Origin: Commensalibacter papalotli
GTDB taxonomy: Bacteria > Pseudomonadota > Alphaproteobacteria > Acetobacterales > Acetobacteraceae
Assembly (NCBI RefSeq): GCF_947179115.1
Contig: NZ_CAMXCI010000001.1
Span: 248,001 to 312,000, forward strand
Length of the DNA stretch: 64,000 nt
Direction of reading: 5' to 3'
Part shown: one piece after another, positions 52,400-61,594 of the stretch
How the letters are laid out: each line of letters begins with the position of its first letter
Numbering within the stretch: the first letter of the stretch is position 1
Notes under the pieces: generated by a model
What the model was told of the DNA's origin: nothing
Seen by the model: only the letters and a program-made list of their open reading frames with translations
Database searches by the model: none
Translations under genes and position numbers: made by a program

Positions 52400-53110
52400 A
52401 TGTCAGGGGTTCAGAAAAAAGAAATTTTTAATCTCGAAAAAATATCTCGTCAATTTACAGGCGGTATATCCATAGAGATTACCAAAGCGCGTATCATGCT
52501 AGGGGATAAAATTCTGATTTCAGGCCCCTCGGGTTGTGGAAAAAGCACGATGCTGGGAATGTTGTCTTTGGCATTAAAGCCAGACCGAGGGAAAACATTC
52601 TTGTGTGATCAAATAGATATTCTTCAAAAATGGAAGAATAATAAACGTGATGACCTGGCGATACTGAGGGCTTCGTTATTTGGCTTTATTCCTCAGACAG
52701 CAGGGCTTATCCCTTTTTTAAATATCCAAGAAAATATTTCAATGCCTCAACGTTTGGTTGGAAAAAAAGATCAGGACTGGTTTTTCTATTTAGTGAATAG
52801 GTTAGAAATTAATCAGATCCTATATCATAAACCGCATCAAGTTTCAGTTGGGCAACGCCAAAGGGTTGCAGTTGCCAGAGCTTTAATTAATCACCCTTTA
52901 ATTGTGTTGGCAGATGAACCCACTGCCTCTGTACACCCATCCCTTGCGGATGGAATATTAGAGTTGTTGTTGGAAACAATTGAAGAAACAGGAGCTGCTT
53001 TGATTATGACTTCGCACGATACAAAGCGAACCCTACAATATGGGTTAACCGAAGTTCCGTGCGAGCTGGATCAGGAAAATCAAATTACCAGGTTAAGTTA
53101 TGAAGTATAA
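52400..53110 (+). CDS. ABC transporter ATPase (LolD/MacB-like)
   Basis: A 236-residue ATPase with Walker A GPSGCGKST at 42-50, Gln99 in the Q-loop (FIPQTAG), a noncanonical signature VSVGQRQ at 148-154 in place of LSGGQ, Walker B LIVLADE at 167-173 and the H-loop His206 (TSHD). The sequence around the Q-loop and signature is most like LolD/FtsE/MacB-type ATPases that pair with FtsX-like permeases, which is exactly the next gene. The altered signature (VS-V instead of LS-G) may lower ATPase activity. Overlaps the permease by 11 nt. Confidence 0.9.
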   Translation: MSGVQKKEIFNLEKISRQFTGGISIEITKARIMLGDKILISGPSGCGKSTMLGMLSLALKPDRGKTFLCDQIDILQKWKNNKRDDLAILRASLFGFIPQTAGLIPFLNIQENISMPQRLVGKKDQDWFFYLVNRLEINQILYHKPHQVSVGQRQRVAVARALINHPLIVLADEPTASVHPSLADGILELLLETIEETGAALIMTSHDTKRTLQYGLTEVPCELDQENQITRLSYEV

Positions 53111-54323
53111 ATTTTTTCATGGATCACTCTCAGCGAAACTAGCTTGGCAAGATCTAAAAAGTGAACCGATTTTATCGCTTTGTCTTATATTGGGTATTGT
53201 TGCTGTTCTGGCTCCTTTAATTGTAATCGCTGGGCTGCGAAGTGGTGTTTTAACCAGTATCCGCCAAACATTATTAGAAGACCCTCATGCTAGAGAGATT
53301 GTCAATATTTCTAATCGCAGCTTTACAGATCATACATTAAAAGAATTGGCCAACAGAAAAGATGTAGAATTTTTAGTTCCAAGAACCAGAACTTTGGCTG
53401 CCAGTCTTTTTATGGAAAAGCAAAATGATCCAGGTTCGGGTCGTCATATTATGTTGACCCCTACAGCAAAGGGTGACCCTTTGTTAAAAAATATTTCTTC
53501 TTTTATTCGTGATAATCAAGAAGTTGTTCTATCATCTTCAGCTGCGGATCACTTGCATCTTAAAAAAGGGGATGAGGCAACTGCTTATTTAAATCGTATT
53601 TTGAACGGCGAAAAACAGCAAGTGCAATTTGTATTAAAAATTGTAGCAATTGCACCATCTTGGGTAACGGATCAAGATACTGCTTTTTTAACTTTGCCTT
53701 TGGCAATAGGAATTGAAAATTATCAAGATGGCATCAAAAACTGGCCAGCACAATTAAAAGACTTACCAATGCCAACGCAAGGCGCGTATTCTGGATTTCG
53801 TTTATACACACATAATATTAATCAATTGCCTGCTCTGGACACATATTTACGCCAGTCTGGCATTGATGTTGTCTCTAAAGCAGGGGATGTCGAGGGGTTG
53901 CTCTCTCTTGATTATCGTTTATCATTGCTTTTTATCTGTGTTGCTTCTTTGGGTGGTGTGGGATTATGTATTTCCCTTGGAGCAGGGTTATGGGCTAATA
54001 CCGAGCGTAAAAGAAAATCATTGGCGTTACTCCGTTTTAATGGGTTTAGTGCGATGGATTTAATTTTATTCCCAATGGTGCAAGCCGTTGTTCTTGCCTT
54101 GGCGGGTGCGATTATAGCACTCGGGGCTGCTTATGGGGCGGGACAGTTAATTAATGTTTTATTTAGTTCGGTTTTACCCCAAGGACATTCTTTATTTTTA
54201 TTAAACAATTGGATTATTTTGGGATCCTTGGGGCTGACCTTACTGGGCGGGATTATTGTCAGTTTATTATCAGGTAACAGAGCCGCAAAAATCCAGCCTT
54301 GGGAAGGGGTTACTGCATTATGA
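53100..54323 (+). CDS. FtsX-like ABC permease
   Basis: A 407-residue permease with the four-helix MacB/FtsX/LolC layout: one helix at about 22-45, a large periplasmic domain (~50-270), and three helices near the C-terminus (about 276-300, 320-345 and 370-395). The C-terminal block has the typical ALLRFNGFSAMDLILFP coupling helix. Such complexes move lipoproteins or transmit force across the membrane (mechanotransmission) instead of transporting solutes. Partner of the preceding ATPase; it overlaps the FGE-like gene by 4 nt. Confidence 0.87.
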   Translation: MKYKFFHGSLSAKLAWQDLKSEPILSLCLILGIVAVLAPLIVIAGLRSGVLTSIRQTLLEDPHAREIVNISNRSFTDHTLKELANRKDVEFLVPRTRTLAASLFMEKQNDPGSGRHIMLTPTAKGDPLLKNISSFIRDNQEVVLSSSAADHLHLKKGDEATAYLNRILNGEKQQVQFVLKIVAIAPSWVTDQDTAFLTLPLAIGIENYQDGIKNWPAQLKDLPMPTQGAYSGFRLYTHNINQLPALDTYLRQSGIDVVSKAGDVEGLLSLDYRLSLLFICVASLGGVGLCISLGAGLWANTERKRKSLALLRFNGFSAMDLILFPMVQAVVLALAGAIIALGAAYGAGQLINVLFSSVLPQGHSLFLLNNWIILGSLGLTLLGGIIVSLLSGNRAAKIQPWEGVTAL

Positions 54324-55870
54324 AGCGTATTATTTATAGTTTAGCCATTGCTGGAGGATTATCCTCAATATCGGCTGATGCAATTGATGCTTCATGGCCC
54401 AAGAATTTGATAGATCCTCATCCAGCTGCTGATGATTTTACTTTGCCGATGCCTTGTGGAGGGGCAATGGTCTTCAGAGTGATTGAAGTGCCTTCAGAAG
54501 GTGGTGTGTTGGATGATATTCCTGTGCAAATGGGGCAAACCAGTACTGAACAAGGTTATAGTAATTATATTTATCAATCTCCGTTATCAGCGCCATTTTC
54601 ATCATCTAAAGCTGGGGTGAAATTTTATTATATTGGAAAATATGACGTAACGCGCAACCAGTATGACGCTATTATGAATAGTGGAACTTGTCCTAAACCT
54701 GATCAAGCAGGACAAAAGGCTATGAACAATGTCTCATGGTTTGATGCTCAAGATTTTTCTAAAAAATGGTCTGTTTGGTTACTACAAAATGCTAAAAATG
54801 TTTTACCCAAAAGGGATAGTAGCTATAGTTTTATTCGTTTACCAACCGAAGCTGAATGGTATTATGCGGCACAAGGTGGGAATAAAGTAAGTAATACCGA
54901 ATTTTTAGAACCGACATGGCCTATGCCCGAAGGGATAGAGCAATATGTGATGGCAGGATCAGAGCTGGCAAACGGTCAAGTTCAAGCCGTTGGTGCAATG
55001 AAACCTAATCCATTAGGATTATATGATATGCTGGGTGAAGTTGGGCAAATGATGCAAGATTATTATCATCTGAATCGCGTTGGGCGTTTACATGGTCAAA
55101 CGGGAGGTATTATTGTCAAAGGAGGCAATTATACCTTTAATCCCTCTGATTTAAATACAGCCTTGCGCGAAGAAATTCCATTATATGATGCAAACAGTAA
55201 CGAACCAACCAAACTTGCTACTATGGGTTTTAGAGTAGTGATTGCAGCACCCAGTTTAGGTAGCTTACAGGAAACGACACAAGCAGAAACTCAATTTACA
55301 GAGCTTTTGCAGAAGTCAGAAAATGTTACTTCGAATACGCATCAACTTATTAATAATTTAAAGTCACAAAGTACCGAAGCAACCACGAAAGCTGGTTTAG
55401 ATCGTATTGCTGCTCAACTTGATTCCGATGCTAGAGCTAGAAATGATGCGCAAACTGCGACAATGCGTGCGCAGATTGAGGCGGCTTCTGCGTTAGCAAT
55501 GAATATTTGGGAACATCAACATACTATTAAAATGCTAGAGGAATCTCTATCAACGTTAAAAATGCTGAATGACAAGCAAAAAGTTGGAATTACAGCCAAT
55601 ATAAGCAATCATAAAAAAATTATGAAAAGCTCTATTGAAGGATATTTAGATCTGATCCGACAAATAGCTGATGCACCTTCTGTAATTGATAAAAACAAAC
55701 AATTTGTGATGGTGCATTCTGCATATAAAACCAGACAGTTGGATAATCTTGCCTTCTTTGCTGATCAAGCACAAAATTTACTTTCTTTGCCAAGAAAACA
55801 ATGGAATGTTGATTTTGTCACTAAACAAATCAGCGATATTCCACCAGCACAAGCACGGGATAAGGAATAA
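54320..55870 (+). CDS. exported formylglycine-generating-enzyme-like protein
   Basis: A 516-residue protein with a signal peptide (cleavage near SADA). Residues ~60-315 form an FGE/SUMF1 C-type-lectin-like fold: MGQTSTEQGYSN, KYDVTRNQYDAIM, VSWFDAQDFSKKW, RLPTEAEWYYAAQGG, LGLYDMLGEVGQM, VKGGNYTF and TMGFRVVI. The C-terminal ~190 residues are a long coiled coil. I do not see the paired Cys residues that bind copper in true FGE, so it is probably a structural or binding member and not an active oxidase. Last intact gene of the seven-gene operon; start set by the ATGA overlap at 54320. Confidence 0.85.
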   Translation: MKRIIYSLAIAGGLSSISADAIDASWPKNLIDPHPAADDFTLPMPCGGAMVFRVIEVPSEGGVLDDIPVQMGQTSTEQGYSNYIYQSPLSAPFSSSKAGVKFYYIGKYDVTRNQYDAIMNSGTCPKPDQAGQKAMNNVSWFDAQDFSKKWSVWLLQNAKNVLPKRDSSYSFIRLPTEAEWYYAAQGGNKVSNTEFLEPTWPMPEGIEQYVMAGSELANGQVQAVGAMKPNPLGLYDMLGEVGQMMQDYYHLNRVGRLHGQTGGIIVKGGNYTFNPSDLNTALREEIPLYDANSNEPTKLATMGFRVVIAAPSLGSLQETTQAETQFTELLQKSENVTSNTHQLINNLKSQSTEATTKAGLDRIAAQLDSDARARNDAQTATMRAQIEAASALAMNIWEHQHTIKMLEESLSTLKMLNDKQKVGITANISNHKKIMKSSIEGYLDLIRQIADAPSVIDKNKQFVMVHSAYKTRQLDNLAFFADQAQNLLSLPRKQWNVDFVTKQISDIPPAQARDKE

Positions 55871-55877
55871 GTTGTTA

Positions 55878-56438
55878 ATGGATTTAAATATGAAAGAGGA
55901 AATAGAGTTTTATCAAAAAGATGAACCTAGAAAGTTCAACCTTCAAAATGATCTAATGGATGAGTTTTATTATTTCTTGGGATATTTAACGTTTCGGATG
56001 AATAAATTTGAAAAATTGTTATCTTATTATTTGTTTTTGCAAGAAAATATAAAAATAGCGGACTTATTACGATATAATATAGATTTTAAAAGAAAAATTT
56101 TTAGAACAAAGCGAAGAGTATAATAAAAAAATAACGAAAATTACGCTAGGTCAATTAATTAAACAGTTAAAACAATTTAACAGCTCTAAATTAAATTCTT
56201 TATCTGAGGAGTGCAAACAAAAAATATTGAAATAGAAAAACGTTTTGATGGACTATTGGATTTTAGAAACGATTTAACACATAGAATTTTTCCAGAAGCC
56301 TTTTTAGATGATTGTAAAAATATAAGACGGAATCCAGCAGAAGAAGCAAAGAGAATTCTTGCTTATTTAGAAACCTTAAGAACAGGATCTGCTTTTTTTA
56401 TTAAAGATATTTTGTTTTTATTAGATGTAATTGATTAA
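55878..56438 (+). pseudogene. frameshifted HEPN-like protein gene
   Basis: Three frames are needed to read this gene. The first (from the ATG at 55878 or 55890) gives EEIEFYQKDEPRKFNLQ and NKFEKLLSYYLFLQEN up to an A-run near 56095. The second gives EKFLEQSEEYNKKITKI and ECKQKILK. The third resumes at 56211 and reads IEKRFDGLLDFRNDLTHR to the end. RNDLTH fits the HEPN RNase motif R-x4-H. Joined, it is a ~185-residue helical protein. Both frame changes sit in homopolymer A-runs, so sequencing error cannot be excluded. It lies 7 nt after the FGE-like gene. Confidence 0.6.
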
Positions 56439-56458
56439 ATTACGCAAAAGATATTTAA

Positions 56459-56484
56459 AAAGAAGGATTAAAAAATCCTTCTTT
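56459..56484. terminator. bidirectional terminator before putA
   Basis: AAAGAAGGAT (56459-56468) pairs with ATCCTTCTTT (56475-56484) around a 6-nt loop, with A/T runs on both sides. It suits the end of putA (minus) and the HEPN-like gene (plus). Confidence 0.85.
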
Positions 56485-56493
56485 AATTAGTAA

Positions 56494-59400
56494 TTACTCA
56501 ATTGTCATTAATGATGCATTACCACCTGCGGCAGTTGTATTAATACTGGTGGACTGTTCCTCCATAAGGAAATCACTTGGGTTATGTATTTCATCAACGA
56601 TAAACGCTGAAACGATACCATGATTTGTAAATGCCAAAGTTTGACGTGCATTTTCAAATTCTGGGCATGCATTCTCCCCAAGAATAACCACACAAGGGTT
56701 TTCGTCTGCTTTTTTAACTTTGGTAATTTCTTGTTTAAGGAAAAGAGGAAGTTGTTCATACCATTCTGTGATTTTATCATTAGCAAGAATATTTACAGAA
56801 TTCCCTGCACCCAGAGCCAAAGTGATTTGACGCATTAAAATATACTCTGTTTTGGCAATACATAGCACAGTTCCACGAGGGGATAGGCTATAGATATTTT
56901 CTTCGCCAACGGGGCCTTTAAGCTCTATTTTTGTACCGACAAGTGTATGGGATAAAATTTCATGTGCAACAGGCAAGAAATCTTGTTTATATTGCTCAAG
57001 CCATCTGATCCATTGTTGAGCAATGGTTGGAGGGGTTTGTTTAGGTAATAAATCATAAGAAGGAGCTTGCTTTAATAATCTTCTTATAATAAAAGGTGCC
57101 CCAGCTTTTGGACCTGTTCCAGAAAGTCCATGGCCGCCAAATGGTTGAACTCCAACAATTGCACCAATAATATTGCGGTTAATATAGATATTACCCGCAT
57201 GGATTTTGCTGGTGGTATGTTCAATCATTTCATCAATACGTGAATGAACACCGAAAGTTAACCCAAAGCCTGTTTTGTTGATAGTGTCGATGAGGCTATC
57301 AAGTTGATTTCTTTTATAACGGATAATATGTAAGACAGGACCAAAAACTTCATCAGGAATATCAGAAATTTGATTAATTTCGATAATCGTAGGCATCATA
57401 AAGGTACCATTTTTTGTGCCGTCAGGTAAAGATAATGACCATACTTTAAATCCTTTACCTTTCATATACTCAACATGTTTATTTAAACGATCCAAAGCTT
57501 CCTGACTGATGACAGGGCCAACGTCCGTTTTTAAAGATATAGGATTAGCAACAGTCAACTCTTCTGTTGCGCCGCGTAACATAGTAATCACACGGTTAGC
57601 GCAATCTTCTTGGACACATAATACACGTAATGCGGAACAACGTTGACCAGCACTGTCAAAAGCAGAGGCAATAATATCAACGACGACTTGTTCAGCCAAA
57701 GCTGAGGAGTCAACGATTAGCGTGTTTTGTCCACCTGTTTCAGCAACAAAAGGAATAATATCACCTAATGGAGATCTTCTGCTGGCCAAGCCTTTTGAAA
57801 TCTCACGTGCTACTGCGGTAGAGCCAGTAAACATAACGCCATAAACGTCTTTATGAGAAACCAGCGCTGCACCAACGTCGCCTTTACCAGGTAAAAGTTG
57901 CAATATTTCTGTTGGAATACCTGCTTCACGTAAGATCTGCACTGCTTTGGCTGCGATCAAGGGTGTTTCTTCGGCGGGTTTTGCAAGCACTGGGTTTCCT
58001 GCTGCCAAAGCTGCTGAAACTTGTCCAAGGAAAATAGCCAAGGGGAAATTCCAAGGGCTGATACAAACGACAGGCCCACCCAAAGCAATATGGGTTTTAT
58101 TATCATAAGTCTGAGAAATCGTTGTGCCATAATAACGTAAGAAATCAACAGCTTCTCTGATTTCTGCTAAAGCGTTAAGAAAGGATTTTCCAGCTTCACG
58201 AACAATCAATCCCAGCAAAGGATATATTTGCTCTTCTAGCATATCAGCTGCTTTTAATAAAGGGGCTGCTCTTTCTTTAGGAGTGGTCGAGGCCCAACTT
58301 TCAGCAGCCTTAACAGCAGCTTGAAAAGCTTGATCAATATCTTCTTTAGATGCCTCAATTACTGTACCTACTTTATCTGTGTGATCAGCAGGATTTAATA
58401 TGTCAGTTGGTTTAATTTTTGATTTTTTAACTTTGCCTGCAAGAATAGGCAAACATTCCCATTCTTTTGGAGAATCTTTTAATGCTTTTGAAAGCGCTTG
58501 CAGGGTAAATTCGTCGTTAAAATCAATCCCTTTTGAGTTTAGTCTTTCTTTACCATAAATATCTAAAGGCGCTCTGATAGAAGAATGTTGACTTCCGACA
58601 GGATTAATTTTTAATGCTTCGGCAATCGGATCCGAAATAAGCTGGTTAATGGAAATAGAATCATTTCCAATTTGGTTAACAAATGAAGAATTCGCACCAT
58701 TTTCTAACAAACGACGAACTAAGTAGGCCAATAAAGTTTCATGCGTTCCAACAGGAGCATAAATTCGACAAGGTCTGGATAGATGTTCTGCTTGAACTAC
58801 TTTATTATATAATTGTTCACCCATACCGTGTAAGCATTGAAACTCGTATTGTTCTGGGTCATAATTTTTACCAGCTAGAGCATAAATAGTTGTTAAGGTG
58901 CGTACATTATGTGTAGCAAATTGTGGGAAAACCGCGTCACGATGCTCAAGCAGTTTACGTGCACAAGCAATATAGCTTATGTCGGTATAGATTTTTCTGG
59001 TATAAACAGGAAAATCAGATTGTCCTTCTACTTGAGCTTTTTTGATTTCACTGTCCCAATAAGCGCCTTTGACCAATCTAATCATCAAACGGCGTTCCGT
59101 ACGACGTGCTAGGTCAATTAAATAATCAAGAACATAGGGTGCTCTGCGACCATAGGCTTGGACAACAAAACCAATACCATTCCAATCTTTTAATTCTGGA
59201 TGATGACAAATAGATTCCATTAAATCTAAAGAAAGTTCCAAACGTTCACTCTCTTCAGCATCAATATTAATACCTACATTGTATCGACGTGCCAAAATAA
59301 TTAAATTGGTGAGTGTTGGGAGCAATTCTTCCATGACTCTGTCATGTTGTGCGCGAGAATATCTTGGGTGTAATGCAGATAATTTAATCGATAAACCAGC

Positions 59401-60135
59401 ACGTTCGTAAACAGTGTTTCCTTGAGCAGAACGACCAATAGCGTGCAATGCATTCTCATAGTCAATACGATAACGTTCGGCGTCTTCTTTGGTGATTGCA
59501 GCTTCGCCTAACATATCATAGGAATAACGAAATCCTATTTTTTCTTGTTTTTTACTGTATTTCAAAGCTTCGTCAATCGTTTGTCCCAGGACAAATTGCT
59601 CACCCATCATACGCATTGCGCGATCAAGGCTGAGGCGAATAACCCCTTCACCTTGGCGTTGTACTAATTTGGTAAGCGCAGCTGCTAAATTGCTTTCTTT
59701 GACTGGGGTTACTAATTTACCTGTAACGGCCAATCCCCATGCGGCCGCATTCGTAAATATGGGTTTTTTGAACCCTGCGTGAGAGGTCCAATCCCCTGAG
59801 CTTATTTTATCACGTATAAGTGCATCACGTGTTTCTACATCAGGAATACGTAATAATGCTTCGGCCAAACACATCAATGCGATGCCTTCTGCTGAAGACA
59901 AAGAAAATTCTTGAACGAGTGTTTCTACACCCTTTAGGTTACGATGATTTCTTAGATATTGTGTTAATGCTTTGGCATGAATTGTGATTTGCTCATTCAC
60001 AGCATCAGGCAAGATTGCTTGTTGAATAAGCGTTTGAACACACTGAGTTTCAGGAATGCGGGTTGCCTCAGTGATTTTGTTCCTTAAATTACCTTGTTGG
60101 TGTAAAATATCATCAAATTGAGAAAAAATGGACAT
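56494..60135 (-). CDS. putA: bifunctional proline dehydrogenase / glutamate-semialdehyde dehydrogenase
   Basis: Oxidises proline to P5C (FAD) and then to glutamate (NAD). The 1213-residue protein starts at the ATG at 60135, giving the normal PutA N-terminus (MSIFSQFDDILHQQ); an upstream in-frame start would add 38 unlike residues and lacks an SD. The PRODH domain (~175-470) includes LIRLVKGAYWDSE, the ALDH domain has the catalytic Cys in AGQRCSALRVL, and a truncated ALDH-like tail ends the protein. There is no RHH DNA-binding domain, so it should not repress its own gene. Divergent from gdhA, which takes its product further. Confidence 0.96.
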   Translation of the reverse strand: MSIFSQFDDILHQQGNLRNKITEATRIPETQCVQTLIQQAILPDAVNEQITIHAKALTQYLRNHRNLKGVETLVQEFSLSSAEGIALMCLAEALLRIPDVETRDALIRDKISSGDWTSHAGFKKPIFTNAAAWGLAVTGKLVTPVKESNLAAALTKLVQRQGEGVIRLSLDRAMRMMGEQFVLGQTIDEALKYSKKQEKIGFRYSYDMLGEAAITKEDAERYRIDYENALHAIGRSAQGNTVYERAGLSIKLSALHPRYSRAQHDRVMEELLPTLTNLIILARRYNVGINIDAEESERLELSLDLMESICHHPELKDWNGIGFVVQAYGRRAPYVLDYLIDLARRTERRLMIRLVKGAYWDSEIKKAQVEGQSDFPVYTRKIYTDISYIACARKLLEHRDAVFPQFATHNVRTLTTIYALAGKNYDPEQYEFQCLHGMGEQLYNKVVQAEHLSRPCRIYAPVGTHETLLAYLVRRLLENGANSSFVNQIGNDSISINQLISDPIAEALKINPVGSQHSSIRAPLDIYGKERLNSKGIDFNDEFTLQALSKALKDSPKEWECLPILAGKVKKSKIKPTDILNPADHTDKVGTVIEASKEDIDQAFQAAVKAAESWASTTPKERAAPLLKAADMLEEQIYPLLGLIVREAGKSFLNALAEIREAVDFLRYYGTTISQTYDNKTHIALGGPVVCISPWNFPLAIFLGQVSAALAAGNPVLAKPAEETPLIAAKAVQILREAGIPTEILQLLPGKGDVGAALVSHKDVYGVMFTGSTAVAREISKGLASRRSPLGDIIPFVAETGGQNTLIVDSSALAEQVVVDIIASAFDSAGQRCSALRVLCVQEDCANRVITMLRGATEELTVANPISLKTDVGPVISQEALDRLNKHVEYMKGKGFKVWSLSLPDGTKNGTFMMPTIIEINQISDIPDEVFGPVLHIIRYKRNQLDSLIDTINKTGFGLTFGVHSRIDEMIEHTTSKIHAGNIYINRNIIGAIVGVQPFGGHGLSGTGPKAGAPFIIRRLLKQAPSYDLLPKQTPPTIAQQWIRWLEQYKQDFLPVAHEILSHTLVGTKIELKGPVGEENIYSLSPRGTVLCIAKTEYILMRQITLALGAGNSVNILANDKITEWYEQLPLFLKQEITKVKKADENPCVVILGENACPEFENARQTLAFTNHGIVSAFIVDEIHNPSDFLMEEQSTSINTTAAGGNASLMTIE

Positions 60136-60322
60136 GGGAGACCTTCGAAGCTGCAAACTAAATATAATTATGATTATGTAGTTTCTTACATCAAATATCT
60201 GTTGAATTAAATAGGATTTATATGGTTTTGATGGGTTTTTATTAAACACTTTAAGTTTATTTATCGATATTTATAATTAGGGGTAATATCCGCTCTGGTT
60301 TTGTATTACTTAAGGATATAAT

Positions 60323-61582
60323 ATGTTCGATATTTATAGCGGCCCTGTATTTGGCATGGCGCGTCAACAATTTTTGCAAGCTGCAGATATTTTAGAGATC
60401 CCGCAAGATCAGCGTGATCGTTTATTATATCCTAAAAGAGCAATTGCAGTGACATGCCCAATACATCGTGATGATGGCTCAACTGTTGTTTATGAAGGTT
60501 ATCGTGTTCAACATCATTTGAGTTTAGGGCCAGCAAAAGGTGGTGTGCGCTTCTCTCCACATGTTGATATCGGTGAGGTTGCTGCATTGTCTCTGTGGAT
60601 GAGCTGGAAATGTGCGTTAATGAACCTTCCTTATGGTGGGGCAAAAGGTGGGGTTCGTGTCGATCCTTATTCTCTTTCTTTAAAAGAGTTAGAGGCACTA
60701 TCACGACGCTTTATGCAAGAACTGATTCCATTTGTTGGTCCACATGTTGATGTCATGGCTCCTGATATTGGAACCAACGAGCAAGTAATGGCTTGGTTTA
60801 TGGATACCTATTCTAATGATGCAGGCCAAACTGTTACAGAAATTGTAACTGGTAAACCAGTAAGCTGTGGTGGAACCGTTGGACGTAGAGAAGCAACAGG
60901 ACGAGGTGTGACGCATACAATTGTCCGTGCAGCAGAGGAAATTAATTTAAACCTTGCTCAATCAACGGCTGTGATCCAAGGATTTGGCAATGTTGGTTCT
61001 GTTGCAGCAAATGAATTGCATGCTTTAGGGGTTAAAATCCTGGCCATCAGTGATCATACTGCTGCTTATCATGATCCAAAAGGATTGAATATTCCTGAAA
61101 TTATTGCATATGTTGCAAAACATGGTGTATTAAAAGGATATTCCACAGAGTGTTTGACTGATCCGAATACAATTTTAACGATTAAATGTGATGTATTGGT
61201 TCCTGCTGCGGTTGAGCGTGTAATTACTGAAGAGATCGCTAATAAAATTGAATGCAGAATTATAGCAGAAGCAGCGAATGGCCCAACAACATTAGAAGCA
61301 GATGCTGTATTTGCAAAACGTCCAGAAATTTTCATCATTCCTGATATTCTATGTAACTCTGGCGGTGTAACCGTCAGTTACTTTGAATGGGTTCAAGATT
61401 TACAACAATTCTTCTGGGAAGAAGAAGAAATTATCAGTCGTATGAAAAAAATCATGGATAAGGGATTCTATGACACTGTTAAAAGTGCCAAAGAATTAAA
61501 AGTAAGCAATCGTATGGCTGCTACATGTGCAGGGTTAAAACGTGTTCATCTTGCTAAGCAAGCCAGAGGTCTTTTCCCATAA
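60323..61582 (+). CDS. gdhA: glutamate dehydrogenase
   Basis: Reversible oxidative deamination of glutamate to 2-oxoglutarate. A 419-residue Glu/Leu/Phe/Val dehydrogenase with HHLSLGPAKGGVRF near residue 70, the catalytic Lys in YGGAKGGVRVDP near 108, and the nucleotide loop GFGNVGSVAANEL near 220. The length and PYGGAKGGV motif place it in the smaller hexameric GDH group used mostly catabolically. Divergent from putA across a 187-bp spacer, so the pair forms a proline-to-2-oxoglutarate route. SD AAGGA precedes the ATG by 5 nt. Confidence 0.95.
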   Translation: MFDIYSGPVFGMARQQFLQAADILEIPQDQRDRLLYPKRAIAVTCPIHRDDGSTVVYEGYRVQHHLSLGPAKGGVRFSPHVDIGEVAALSLWMSWKCALMNLPYGGAKGGVRVDPYSLSLKELEALSRRFMQELIPFVGPHVDVMAPDIGTNEQVMAWFMDTYSNDAGQTVTEIVTGKPVSCGGTVGRREATGRGVTHTIVRAAEEINLNLAQSTAVIQGFGNVGSVAANELHALGVKILAISDHTAAYHDPKGLNIPEIIAYVAKHGVLKGYSTECLTDPNTILTIKCDVLVPAAVERVITEEIANKIECRIIAEAANGPTTLEADAVFAKRPEIFIIPDILCNSGGVTVSYFEWVQDLQQFFWEEEEIISRMKKIMDKGFYDTVKSAKELKVSNRMAATCAGLKRVHLAKQARGLFP

Positions 61583-61594
61583 TCACATGATTAC

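Noticed and set aside
43693..55870. Type VI secretion system
   Set aside because: No TssB/TssC sheath, Hcp, VgrG, ClpV or TssJLM-like genes are visible; only vWA and FGE-like folds are shared with T6SS regulators.
56494..60249. PutA starting at an upstream in-frame codon (extra 38 residues)
   Set aside because: The added residues do not resemble PutA or an RHH DNA-binding domain and there is no SD; the ATG at 60135 gives the normal N-terminus.
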